Shown: one piece after another, positions 55,768-64,000 of the stretch
Layout: each line of letters starts with the position of its first letter
How positions within the stretch are numbered: position 1 is the first letter of the stretch
Origin: Patiria miniata
Taxonomy: Eukaryota; Echinodermata; Asteroidea; Valvatida; Asterinidae
Length of the DNA: 64,000 nt
Assembly: GCF_015706575.1 (NCBI RefSeq)
Contig: NW_024037059.1
Span: 30,514,129 to 30,578,128 of the forward strand
Direction: 5' to 3'
Program-made: the position numbers and the translations under genes
Notes under the pieces: generated by a model
Told to the model about the DNA's origin: nothing
What the model saw: the letters and a program-made list of their open reading frames with translations, nothing else
The model's database searches: none

Positions 55768-56754
55768 TTAGCATGTGAACTTGTTACGGATGGCCTTCCA
55801 TGTTTCACGGAGCACCTGCCTATGTTCGTTCTGCATGTACACCAGAAACAGCGCCCCCAACACCATCTGCATTACTGCAATGCCGTTGATAATGTACAAG
55901 ACGATAAAAATGCCCTGCGTCAGAGGCACAACGTGAAAGGCAACAAAATTCAAAAGAATCACGTTTGGGACCCAGGCAATAATGATTGTGGCGAAGTACA
56001 TGCTTGAGTAGCACGCCAATTTGGATGAATGCTTTTGTTTGGGGCGTGCCCCTTGATTTGGGATATCGGGTTGGCGGTCAGCAGCAATATTTCCGAGATT
56101 AACTCTCTCGGCTTCTATCTTGCGCTGTTGATTTCTGGCAATACAGGCCAGAGCGACAACGGACACTGTGATTGTAAGTAAGCAAGGAAATGCAAAGACA
56201 TCCAAGAGGACTATCATAGAAAGAGCCAAGGAAGCTTCATTGATATATAGATCAGATATCGATATAAAATCTGCCTCCAAATTGCTAATATTAGTGACCA
56301 ATAAACCAATGAAGGTAACAGCCAACAGACCCCAAACAATCACATGAATACCTGCGCTCACTTTGTTAGACATGAGGCGCACATACTGCATCGGTTTGGC
56401 AATTTTGAAATACCTGTCTAAGGCAATAATAGCAGAATACAAAAAATAACCATAGGCTAAATCTAGAAGCGCGCTTGCAAACAGCAACACCGATATTTTT
56501 GGGAAAGGTGTGTTTATGTCGTGGTGGATTTGCATCAGATGCACAAGGATGCTACCACATTCAGTGACAAATAAACTCACCAAGAAATAATTGGAATGGT
56601 TTCTGAGTTTGCGACAGAAAATGATAGAGAAGATAAGCCACAAGTAGATAAGACAGTAGATCGTTCCCAATACAGTCATAACCACCATGAGTATAGTTGG
56701 CAGTGATAAATCAAAAGGAGCAGGGGTTGTTAAACTTGAATTGTTTTCCTCCAT
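55768..56754 (-). CDS. Orphan rhodopsin-like GPCR (copy C), full length, inverted
   Basis: Intact single-exon ORF of 328 residues, co-linear with copy B without gaps and highly similar to it. DRY at 113-115, P190 in TM5 and AWVP (260-263) in TM6 are kept. Differences cluster in the N-terminus (MEENNSSLTTPAPF), TM2 and first loop (FVTECGSILVHLMQIHHDIN), and a few loop positions. The N-x-S sequon changes from N-D-S to N-N-S/N-S-S. The transmembrane core and the basic third loop are almost unchanged, which suggests selection on the receptor. It lies in opposite orientation to copies A and B, with the upstream region running to about 58870. Ligand and tissue unknown. Confidence 0.88.
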   Translation of the reverse strand: MEENNSSLTTPAPFDLSLPTILMVVMTVLGTIYCLIYLWLIFSIIFCRKLRNHSNYFLVSLFVTECGSILVHLMQIHHDINTPFPKISVLLFASALLDLAYGYFLYSAIIALDRYFKIAKPMQYVRLMSNKVSAGIHVIVWGLLAVTFIGLLVTNISNLEADFISISDLYINEASLALSMIVLLDVFAFPCLLTITVSVVALACIARNQQRKIEAERVNLGNIAADRQPDIPNQGARPKQKHSSKLACYSSMYFATIIIAWVPNVILLNFVAFHVVPLTQGIFIVLYIINGIAVMQMVLGALFLVYMQNEHRQVLRETWKAIRNKFTC

Positions 56755-57589
56755 TTTGATTTAGCTCAACCGAAATGTCCAGAACTCATGTTCAGTATTC
56801 AGACTTGTTCAATTGTCTGACTTCAAACTTTCCCCACATAAGAGTTGTAGATCAAACGTTGAAAGCTCATCTTGAAGCACAGGTAATATCTGTCAAATCA
56901 AGTTCATTGAAATCCATGCACATGTCGTCTTACATTCCAATGAGTGATGTGACATAACGTGGGATTTCTTGTTTGAACAAGGGAGTGGTACGAACAGTGT
57001 TTGTTTCAGACTAATCTTCACTTGTTAGCCCGCGTTGACTGCACAAACTTTGAAGTGATTCCCTACCACTGGAAGGAGTTGGCTACCCTTGTCATACATC
57101 AAATCAAACCTCAGCGTGACACATTCTTGATATTTCATTCAAATGAGTCCCACTTGGTGACATTCTGTGTCATATTTTGGTCAGGTCCTCAGACTTGGTT
57201 GTCCCTTCTTCAAGTTGAAAGAATCCTAGTGCTTGCTCCTTATTTAGTAGCACAGGCACCTTGTAAGATGCTTGGTCGCTTTTCTCAACCTATTCTACAG
57301 GCATCATCACAGCTTGCTTGTGGAAGTCAGTCAGAAGCGATGACGACGTCTCCACCCATGGTAAAATTATTCAGATGTATTGTCAGCCCGTCGGTGACTC
57401 CACTTGTGACTGTGCAGCCCAAGCTAAGATGCCCAAGGCCCACCAAAGGACGGACAGGGGATTCCTTCACTTGATTGGGGCGGGATGGGTTAGTGGCAAC
57501 ATTGACAGACAAGGACAAAAGTCAACAGCATATGTACTCGGGCTCTAAATTTGTCCCATGTCATCATCATTAGCTGCATGCACACCCGG
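56755..57589 (-). other. GPCR copy C 5' flank
   Basis: Reverse complement of the region upstream of copies A and B (about 45780-46542). Words shared include ccactggaaggagttggctacc and cttgtgactgtgcag. ORFs on both strands here are conserved only by duplication. Confidence 0.6.
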
Positions 57590-57960
57590 CGGACACAAGC
57601 CTTCCCCATTTGTCTCTGTTTTGGGCTAGTCTTCAGATCTCCAGCGGAGAAAGCAATATCCTGTGACAATAATCTAGCGCTGGGTTAAAGTAGGCGCTGA
57701 TGAACTTGTCTGCGTCGGCCGTGAGATGGGGAGTATAGAGCATAGATGTTAACTGGCTCATCAATAGGCGTCCAAAGGATGTGACCAACCCATCTGAGTT
57801 GTCGTTTTTGGATGGTGGGTATGGATGTTGCTGACTGATGTTGTACAACTTGGTGTTGGTAACCTTGTCAAGACGTTTTATGCTGAGTATGATCAGGAGG
57901 CAGTTTGTAAGATACCGGTAGCTGTTATAATATGCAGCAAGGGACTTGGTGATGGCCCAT
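57590..57960 (-). mobile_element. LINE reverse-transcriptase fragment in GPCR copy C
   Basis: Inverted counterpart of 45361-45765. On the minus strand one frame reads IQKRQLRWVGHILW, the conserved QLRWVGH motif near the end of LINE ORF2. Decayed. Confidence 0.72.
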
Positions 57961-58210
57961 GTCTTTACAGGTCACTGCTGATGAAAGTTGCATGTTGCAC
58001 ATTTTCCACCGCCTTGCAGTAGTTTTACTGTCTTTTTCCCAGAGGTGTCCGTGCAGTGCGATATGTCTTCCAGCATACAGGTTCGTCCCCTTGCTGTCGT
58101 CCATCGTATAGTCTGCCTCATTTTCAAATCAACCACAATCTGCAAGAGAGATGCAGCCAGATGTCTTCTTTTTCCATGTCTGTCTGGTTTTTTCTGCACC
58201 TTGAGTTGCC

Positions 58211-58216
58211 TTTATA
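58211..58216 (-). promoter_or_regulatory. Candidate TATA box of GPCR copy C
   Basis: TATAAA on the minus strand in agcatataaaggcaactcaa, the block shared with 41397 and 45107. About 1.46 kb upstream of the ATG at 56754. Confidence 0.42.
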
Positions 58217-58591
58217 TGCTGCAGCGCATCCTTTTCTGTGGGATTTGGAATTCAATCAAAATTAACTACCATCGGCCCCAATAAAAACTGAGAGTGTTTA
58301 CAGGTTGCCTAGTGATGCTAACTCTCCAGTGTCATATCAAGGCAAGTCACTGTCAGCTTTGATCGAGAAGATGATTGCGTTTGCCTCTGGAATTACCGAC
58401 ATTAATACAGTAGGAAGGCAAGACAGCAAGACGTAATTAGTGCCAGAGGCATAGTCTAAGCATGTCAACAGGGAAGGGGGGGGGGGTGTCACTAGAATGG
58501 TGGTGACACCCCCACCCTATTATTAATTTTTGTTGAAAAAATTGTTGTTCTGTCAGCAGAATGTGTGTCACCATATTAAATTTGTCCGCTT

Positions 58592-58875
58592 TTAAAGGTA
58601 GAGTACATCATTTGGGAATTTCTGTATCACTCTCATTCAGCCGATTGCAGCTACCGGTACGTGATGTCACACACTGAACCAATGAATTATAGCAACCGCG
58701 TGTGCGTGTGTGTAGTGTCAACCCATGCCCGCACCCATTCACGGCTTCGCCTATTAAATTCAAAATGAACTACTAACCAAAATTTCCAAAAAGGTGTAAC
58801 TGGTCACATCTTAGGAAATGATTTTCGTTTGATGTTTTCTTCAAAATGACAGCATGCCAGAAAGAATTGTTTTAA
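58592..58875. mobile_element. TTAA-flanked MITE, inverted copy
   Basis: TTAA at 58592-58595 followed by aggtagagtacatcatttg. The right end is near TTAA at 58872-58875. Matches the reverse complement of 44355-44725 with a shorter interior. Marks the outer limit of the GPCR copy C homology. Confidence 0.55.
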
Positions 58876-58879
58876 CCGA

Positions 58880-59900
58880 AAGCCCCCTCAACTAAAAAGT
58901 GTCCCATATCTACTATCATCAAAAAAGTCTATCTTCCACAAAAAAAAACTACCTTCATCAAATTTGCTTGAATATTTAAACAAAGGTAACGGTACCAGGA
59001 GACCAAAAATGAATCCTCTAAAGATTTCAGCTCGCAATCGTCCGTATCCAGTGAGAAAAAAATACCTATGATTTTAACCAAATTTGTCCCCAAAACTAAG
59101 CAGTAAATTTGGCGATCGTGTATCTACGGCCCGGTTCCTATAAGGGAACAAAATCCGCTTTTAAATTATTTGACCTACCAAACTAGTTGGCGACATTAAG
59201 AACAGTAATGTCATAGATGAAGGGCAGGGTTTTGACTTTTGAGGGAAATTTTGGGGTAAAACGACGATGACAACGACAAAACGCAACACGAAAATAAATG
59301 TGCAAGACGCGCTGAATCGTTCGGCACCAACCGTAAACTGCGCTGGAAAAATCATAATTTTTACCCCAAGAAACTGTTCAAAATTTCAAAAAAGGTGTCA
59401 TTATATTGAAGAAGTCTGTTCTGGGTTTAAAAGGTCATATTTGAGTAATAAAAAACACCTTTGACTCTAATTTTATCAAAACTAAACAGGGACCATACTC
59501 TACACGATCGCTGTAAATTTCCATACCTGCCATAATAAAAAAAGTCAATTTTTGCCCCAAAAATCTAACTTTATCAAATTCACTTGAATGAACACTCAAG
59601 ATGACTAGAGGCCAGAAATGAATTCCCTGAAGATTTCAGCTCACTACAGTCAACCTACCCAGTGCGAAAACCTAAATTGATGGTTTGAAACAAACGCCCC
59701 CAAATCTAAAATGTTTTCCATATCCGGCATCATACAAAAAGGTCATTTTTGACCGCAAAATCCAACTTCACCAAATTCACTTGAACATGATATGTATAGG
59801 GAAAAATGGAAGACAGTCCTAAATAAATCCCCTGAAGATTTCAGCTCACTACCATGACCACAGTCAGTATCCAGAAAAGACATAAATTTATAGTTTTACT
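58880..59900. repeat. Diverged 195-bp minisatellite
   Basis: Landmarks as at 35140-36487: gaagatttcagctcactacagtca, ttttccatatccg, aaaatccaacttcaccaaattcacttga, near 58910-59060, 59510-59690 and 59710-59900. 59130-59500 is a more diverged or foreign stretch. Non-coding. Confidence 0.75.
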
Positions 59901-60228
59901 AAATGCCTCCATTGTGTTTGTGTTGGCCATATTGGAAAACATAGCGAGCGAATCAGGAAGACCGTTCGCCTTCAATTCCTGTTCTTAAAAATTCGATCAT
60001 AAAATCACCCAACCATATACATTTAACCTACCTGTATGTAGGGGTTTGGTATGTCGTCACATGATTGTGACTTCGTTCTTCCTCTGCCTTGTTGTTGATC
60101 ACTTGTCGAAGATGGCGCCAGACAAAGGGGTGGCATTTGCCTCAGTAGGCTTTAAGTTCTCGTAAATGAAGCACCTGTTTTTGATTACTTGCTTCTCGGA
60201 AGGTGCGAGGCGCCAGAGTAAGTGATTA

Positions 60229-61240
60229 CTAGTGGCAATACCGGTGTGCACGGCAGGAAAGCTTTGCTTGGTGTTTTACGGGCACCATCGTGTCTTGGCC
60301 TTCCAGAACAATTTTGGCCTTCTCTATGACGCAGGGGTCCAGGTACGGTTCATTCAAGAAAATGGCTCGCTTGTCCATACATTCTTGCCACATGAACGCA
60401 TACCCTCCAGATCCCTGTGTGACTTCTCTGATGCGGATGGCGAGTTCTTGCAGGGAATGGATGATGCATCTTCTTCCCGCATCTTCTTCCCAACCAGAGC
60501 GATGCAGCTTTTCTTTGCGACTTCTCTGTTCATGTTTTTTTCGATGTCGCTGAGAGAGAAATTGAGGAGCACTCCTTGGTGTTCGCACCACTTGGCAATC
60601 AGCCAGCTGGATTATTCGAAAGAGTGGTAGCTTGGTGAATCAACATCGTTGATCGTTTCCCAATTTGCTTCTATAGTGCCTCGAGGTCAAGATCGTGAGC
60701 CTTCATCTGTGTTTACGCGTTTTGCCAAAGCAATCCCGCAAATTGGTGGCGGTTCCTCTCTTTGCCGCTTTGTATTTGGTCATTTTCTCAATGGCCTCCA
60801 AGGATGGTACGAACTTGAACATCGGGTCTTTGTCTTCTTGGTTGCGGGGCAAGTTTTCGTCTATGAGACGACAGGGCGCTGAGGGCGGTTGGTTTTCATG
60901 TTGCGGCTGAGGGTTTTAGTATGTAGCTGTCTCCCCGGCGGGCAGGCTTACCACCAGCAGGTGCAGGTGTTTGCCCCTGACCTTGCATGCGAGGCCGCCA
61001 TGACTTGGATCGTGCTCGTAGCATACCCACTGGTAGTCGCCGAGATCCTGCTTGATGGAATCCAGGATGAGGTTGACTGGTACGTCGGCGTGGGGGTTGA
61101 TCCGGGTGATGATCACTCCCGTTCTGTAGGTGTGTGGCCATTCCTGAGCAGGCTTGGCCTTCTTTGCATGGTGTAAGCCAGCATCGTCTCGGTGGTCGAA
61201 GTCCCACTGACGCTTGTTCATTCTGGCAGATATCATTGTT
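60229..61240 (-). pseudogene. Parvovirus-like non-structural gene fossil (broken)
   Basis: A GC-richer minus-strand block unlike its surroundings. Its upstream part (60916-61236) has an HUH-like nickase motif (HLHL) late in the segment. Its downstream part (60229 to about 60700) resembles the end of a superfamily 3 helicase core, as in parvovirus NS1/Rep (NEPYLDPCVIEKAKIVLEGQ). The order nickase then helicase fits parvoviruses; densovirus-like is most likely given the host type. The gene is incomplete at its 3' side and broken, with perhaps two or three breaks. No capsid region, and no terminal hairpins, are seen. Age cannot be dated, but the decay suggests an old insertion. Confidence 0.5.
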
Positions 61241-62100
61241 TGAGCCCTGTGTACAAAAAACCATAGAGAAATAAAATGACGAGTCGACGAGCTAAAAAAA
61301 ACAGAGTTAATTCCGCCATCTTGGATTTTTTTTTATCATAGCGGAGTATGTTTTCAATGATATAAAATCTGTGTGTTTTGGGCTCGTACCGGTAGACTCG
61401 TCGATGCTGTTGCGCCGTAAGCACACGAAAACCAGTGTCATTACAGCAACAAAACCACCGTCTCCAGTAGTGGCGCCGCAGGCTCGGCCTGCGCCGTAGG
61501 TGCTGAAATATTTAGGGTGTGGTCAGTCAGAAAAGAGGGCGTGGTCAATAAAAAGGGCGTGGTCCTTTTGGTATGGCGATAAACCAGTATCATTACAGCA
61601 ACACCACCACCAACTCCAGCAGCGGCGCCAAAGGCGTTTCAAAATCATTTGCTTGACATGGTGTTGATGTTGTTACCACTGATCTCCATTACAGACTGGA
61701 TAGGACATCGCACCGTGTTTGTGCATGCATGCGCGGCCACACAATGGCGGCGCGTTTCTGTCAGACACGTAAACACATATTCAGTTTATTTACTTTGGAA
61801 AGTGGATTATTCAATATTGAGATATTTTTTTATTGGTAATCCTTACTTTTAGGACACCTCTATTTTGTATGAGTTCTGTTCAAACTGACTTGCAGATAAC
61901 TGTCCAGTACCAAAGTGACTTTTGCAGGCTAAAGAAGTCTTTTTTCTTCAGACAAACTCATGTTAGTTGTAATAGCGAAAGCACTTTCAAAGAAAATGTG
62001 ACTTTCCAACCTTTTTTTGCAGTTCGCCATTTTGCTTTTAATAATATATTTTCTGTTTGTCATCGTCGTCTTTAACCCCTCATAAATCAAAGCCCTACCC
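61241..62100. other. Non-coding with a spaced direct repeat
   Basis: cattacagcaacaaaaccacc ... ccagtagtggcgccgcaggc (61438-61489) recurs as cattacagcaacaccaccacc ... ccagcagcggcgccaaaggc (61589-61636). Between them are three gggcgtggtc / gggtgtggtc words. ORFs at 61649-62075 have no recognisable domain. Confidence 0.5.
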
Positions 62101-62109
62101 TCTTTCTAC

Positions 62110-62217
62110 TAGTCCGAGTAACTAGGACTCTACGGATCGCTTTTTAACATTTGGACATGGTCCTGACCACGTCCAAATGTTAAAAAGCGATCCGTAGAGT
62201 CCTAGTTACTCGGACTA
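62110..62217. mobile_element. 108-bp foldback element with exact 9-bp target duplication
   Basis: The arms are perfect reverse complements for 47 bp (62110-62156 against 62171-62217: TAGTCCGAGTAACTAGGACT at the left end). After one A/C mismatch, tggtc pairs with gacca, leaving a 2-base centre. The element is flanked by tctttctac at 62101-62109 and again at 62218-62226, exact. A 9-bp duplication is typical of Mutator-like elements. No coding capacity. Confidence 0.93.
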
Positions 62218-62226
62218 TCTTTCTAC

Positions 62227-63090
62227 AAAATTAAGCCTGCTGATATTCAAGAGGTATCATTGCCAAATGTTCAAATGTGCCAAGAAATATCAGAATGTCA
62301 CTTTTGATTGTCATTTTTGGTGAGTCTTTTGACCTTATATTGTTATAAGTTATATAGGAAAGGGGTCCTAAGGTAAGGATTACCTTTTATTCTTAATATC
62401 AGAAAGAGTTGAAGCGTTCCCCCCCCCCCAAAAAAAATGAAAGCTGTGCTGTAGTTGGTCAAGAGAATTAAAGCGCCCTAAGCGCCCTCAGTCGACGGCG
62501 AACGATGAGAGATGACCGAGTGCGAGACTCCAATGATCCTGGTGAACGAAATTCTGGTAAATTTCACTTTTTTGTTTGACATTGATTTCAACCCACCCTA
62601 GAGGTAGAAATCCTCATCAAGATAATACCTGTGAAATATTGAGAATTATCGGCTAGGCCTACAGTACAGTAGCTGGGATGATTCTAGCGTTATGTTTACG
62701 CTACGGGCTACAGCAACTTCAATTGGTCTTTCTGCAAGGTTTGTAAAAAAAAACCTTACACTTACAATTCTGGAAGTGCAGGTTGCAACATTCTTTCCTT
62801 TAAATTTTACTGTATACGCACCTGAAATATACGGCTGTTTTCGCCGTAGACACATCCTCCTCTCTCAACGATAATCGCTTACTCCCTCTGAAAAGGACAG
62901 ACGTATCTTTGCAAGAAAACTGAGCTTAAAGTTGAACATGAAGTGTGCACGAAATTGACAGCAGCTAGCTAAACATCAAAACATGTGTGCCGCGGACGCC
63001 CTCAACGACCATTCCCGTCGTACCTCGGAGAAAAAGTTTTTCCGGAAACAGCCGAGACACTTTCGGAAGAACTCGGCCACACTCGGGTTT
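62227..63090. other. Non-coding spacer
   Basis: No gene supported; a short C9A7 run occurs near 62420. The minus-strand ORF at 62965-63201 is lysine-rich by composition. Confidence 0.5.
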
Positions 63091-63099
63091 CCTTGCGCT

Positions 63100-63964
63100 T
63101 AAACTAGTAAAGGTTTCGTTTTTCCTTTTCCTGTTACCTTTTTCTGTTACCTTTTTTTCTTCTTTTTCTTCTTTTTTTGTTTTGGCAAAACGTTTTGTCA
63201 TACTTTTTAATTGTTCGTGTTTCTGTTACATAAATAACGACGTTTTCTATTATTTGTTTCAGAAAAAGGCTACGAGTATAAACGGAAAACGTTTTATTGT
63301 TCGTTTTTTTCGGTATACATATTTTAAAAAGGAATACTGTAACTCAATACGTATTCCCTTTTCTTAATACAGATTCCAAAATGGTAAACGGTATATAAGG
63401 GGTTAGTTTTTTTTCCTTTCTCGTTTTACAGATTCAAAAACGGTCATTGGTATTAAAAGGGTTCGCTTTTCATTTTTCTTTTTATAGATTCAAAAACGGC
63501 GAACAGAAAAAGATTTTCATATTTCTTTATATAGATTCAAAATCAGCAAAACGGTAAAGGGTTCGTTTTTTTCTTTTTCCTTTTTACAGATTCATAAACG
63601 GTGATTGGTAAAGGGTTCATTTTTTCCTTTTCCTTTACAAAGGTTAACAAAAACAGTTAAAATTGTAAAGGGTTCGTTTTTCCTTTTTCTTTTTACAGAT
63701 ATAAAAAAGGTAATGACAAGGGGTTCGTTTTTTCGTTTTCCTTTACAAAAATTGAAAAAAAAAAACCAGTAAAACTGTACGGGGTTCGTTTTTCCTTTTT
63801 CTTTTTAAAGAAAAAGGAAAAACGAACCCTTTACATTTTTACTGCAAGTTTTAACAGATCACAAAACGGTACATGGTAAAGGGTTCGTTTGTCCTTTTCG
63901 TAATTTGATTGTAAAACGGTAATTGATTGGACGGTATGTACACGGATCATCGAAAACCTACAAA
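63100..63964. repeat. Tandem T-rich repeat, unit about 65-80 bp
   Basis: The motif aaagggttcgtttttccttt followed by tttacagattcaaaaacgg recurs near 63400, 63455, 63555, 63620, 63675, 63720, 63785 and 63885 with variable spacing. An inverted unit creates a perfect palindrome at 63782-63829 (23-bp arms, 2-base centre). Runs to the window edge. Confidence 0.8.
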
Positions 63965-64000
63965 ATAAACATGAAGGACTACGTTCGGAACAGAAAAAAA

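Noticed and set aside
60232-60630. 132-residue plus-strand ORF and others at 60649-61176
   Set aside because: Shadows of the minus-strand fossil; no family resemblance in the plus-strand frames.
63100-63964. Telomere-like or regulatory T-rich array
   Set aside because: The motif is not TTAGGG-like and the spacing is irregular; kept only as a tandem repeat.

Overview
This is an animal (metazoan) nuclear window: long intronless or single-exon host ORFs are scattered in AT-rich non-coding DNA crowded with small DNA transposons, tRNA-derived SINEs and satellites. The gene content (TRIM proteins of RING / two B-box / NHL type, a C-type lectin joined to a PAN/apple domain, lineage-specific rhodopsin-like receptors) suggests a marine deuterostome, most likely an echinoderm. 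That assignment is an inference, not a proof.

Layout. (1) 1-16300 is a tandem segmental duplication of about 6.7 kb. Each copy carries one intact TRIM gene on the minus strand (1719-3635 and 11023-12942). The two copies differ by clean insertions of small transposons; for each one the other copy supplies an empty or nearly empty site, so the insertions can be ordered in time. (2) 16388-16477 is the last coding exon of a guanylate cyclase gene on the plus strand, followed by a probable 3' UTR. Its other exons were not found, so the TRIM pair may lie antisense inside its intron. (3) 17921-23339 is a 53-bp satellite whose unit is itself a hairpin. It is split by a 2.2-kb mariner/IS630-like transposon (20142-22380) with a broken transposase, and it abuts a second copy of that transposon's 5' end. 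Decayed 200-400 bp tandem repeats follow to about 27.1 kb. (4) 27.1-36.5 kb holds two hAT-type MITEs, a tRNA-SINE, an intact NAA80-like acetyltransferase (31344-31952) and a 195-bp minisatellite. (5) 36.5-38.4 kb holds a secreted C-type lectin/PAN gene enclosed on both sides by that minisatellite. (6) 39.0-47.6 kb holds two direct copies of an orphan GPCR locus: copy A lacks the middle of the receptor, copy B is full length. A third, full-length copy lies inverted at 55.6-58.9 kb. All three keep a TATA-box block about 1.2-1.5 kb upstream of the ATG. (7) 47.7-55.5 kb holds inverted repeats, a 1-kb hAT-like element, a MITE with an exact 8-bp target duplication, a Penelope-like element fragment with a GIY-YIG domain, and a tRNA-like gene with a Pol III terminator. 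(8) 59-64 kb holds more of the 195-bp minisatellite, a broken parvovirus-like fossil, a nearly perfect 108-bp foldback with an exact 9-bp target duplication, and a T-rich repeat array.

The host genes do not form one pathway. The common theme is duplication: TRIM, GPCR and satellite families all expand locally, and the repeats leave a readable record of the order of events. The sequence signals least explained by standard features are the foldback at 62110-62217, the hairpin satellite with its 212-bp higher-order period, and the truncated TM3-to-TM7 receptor.
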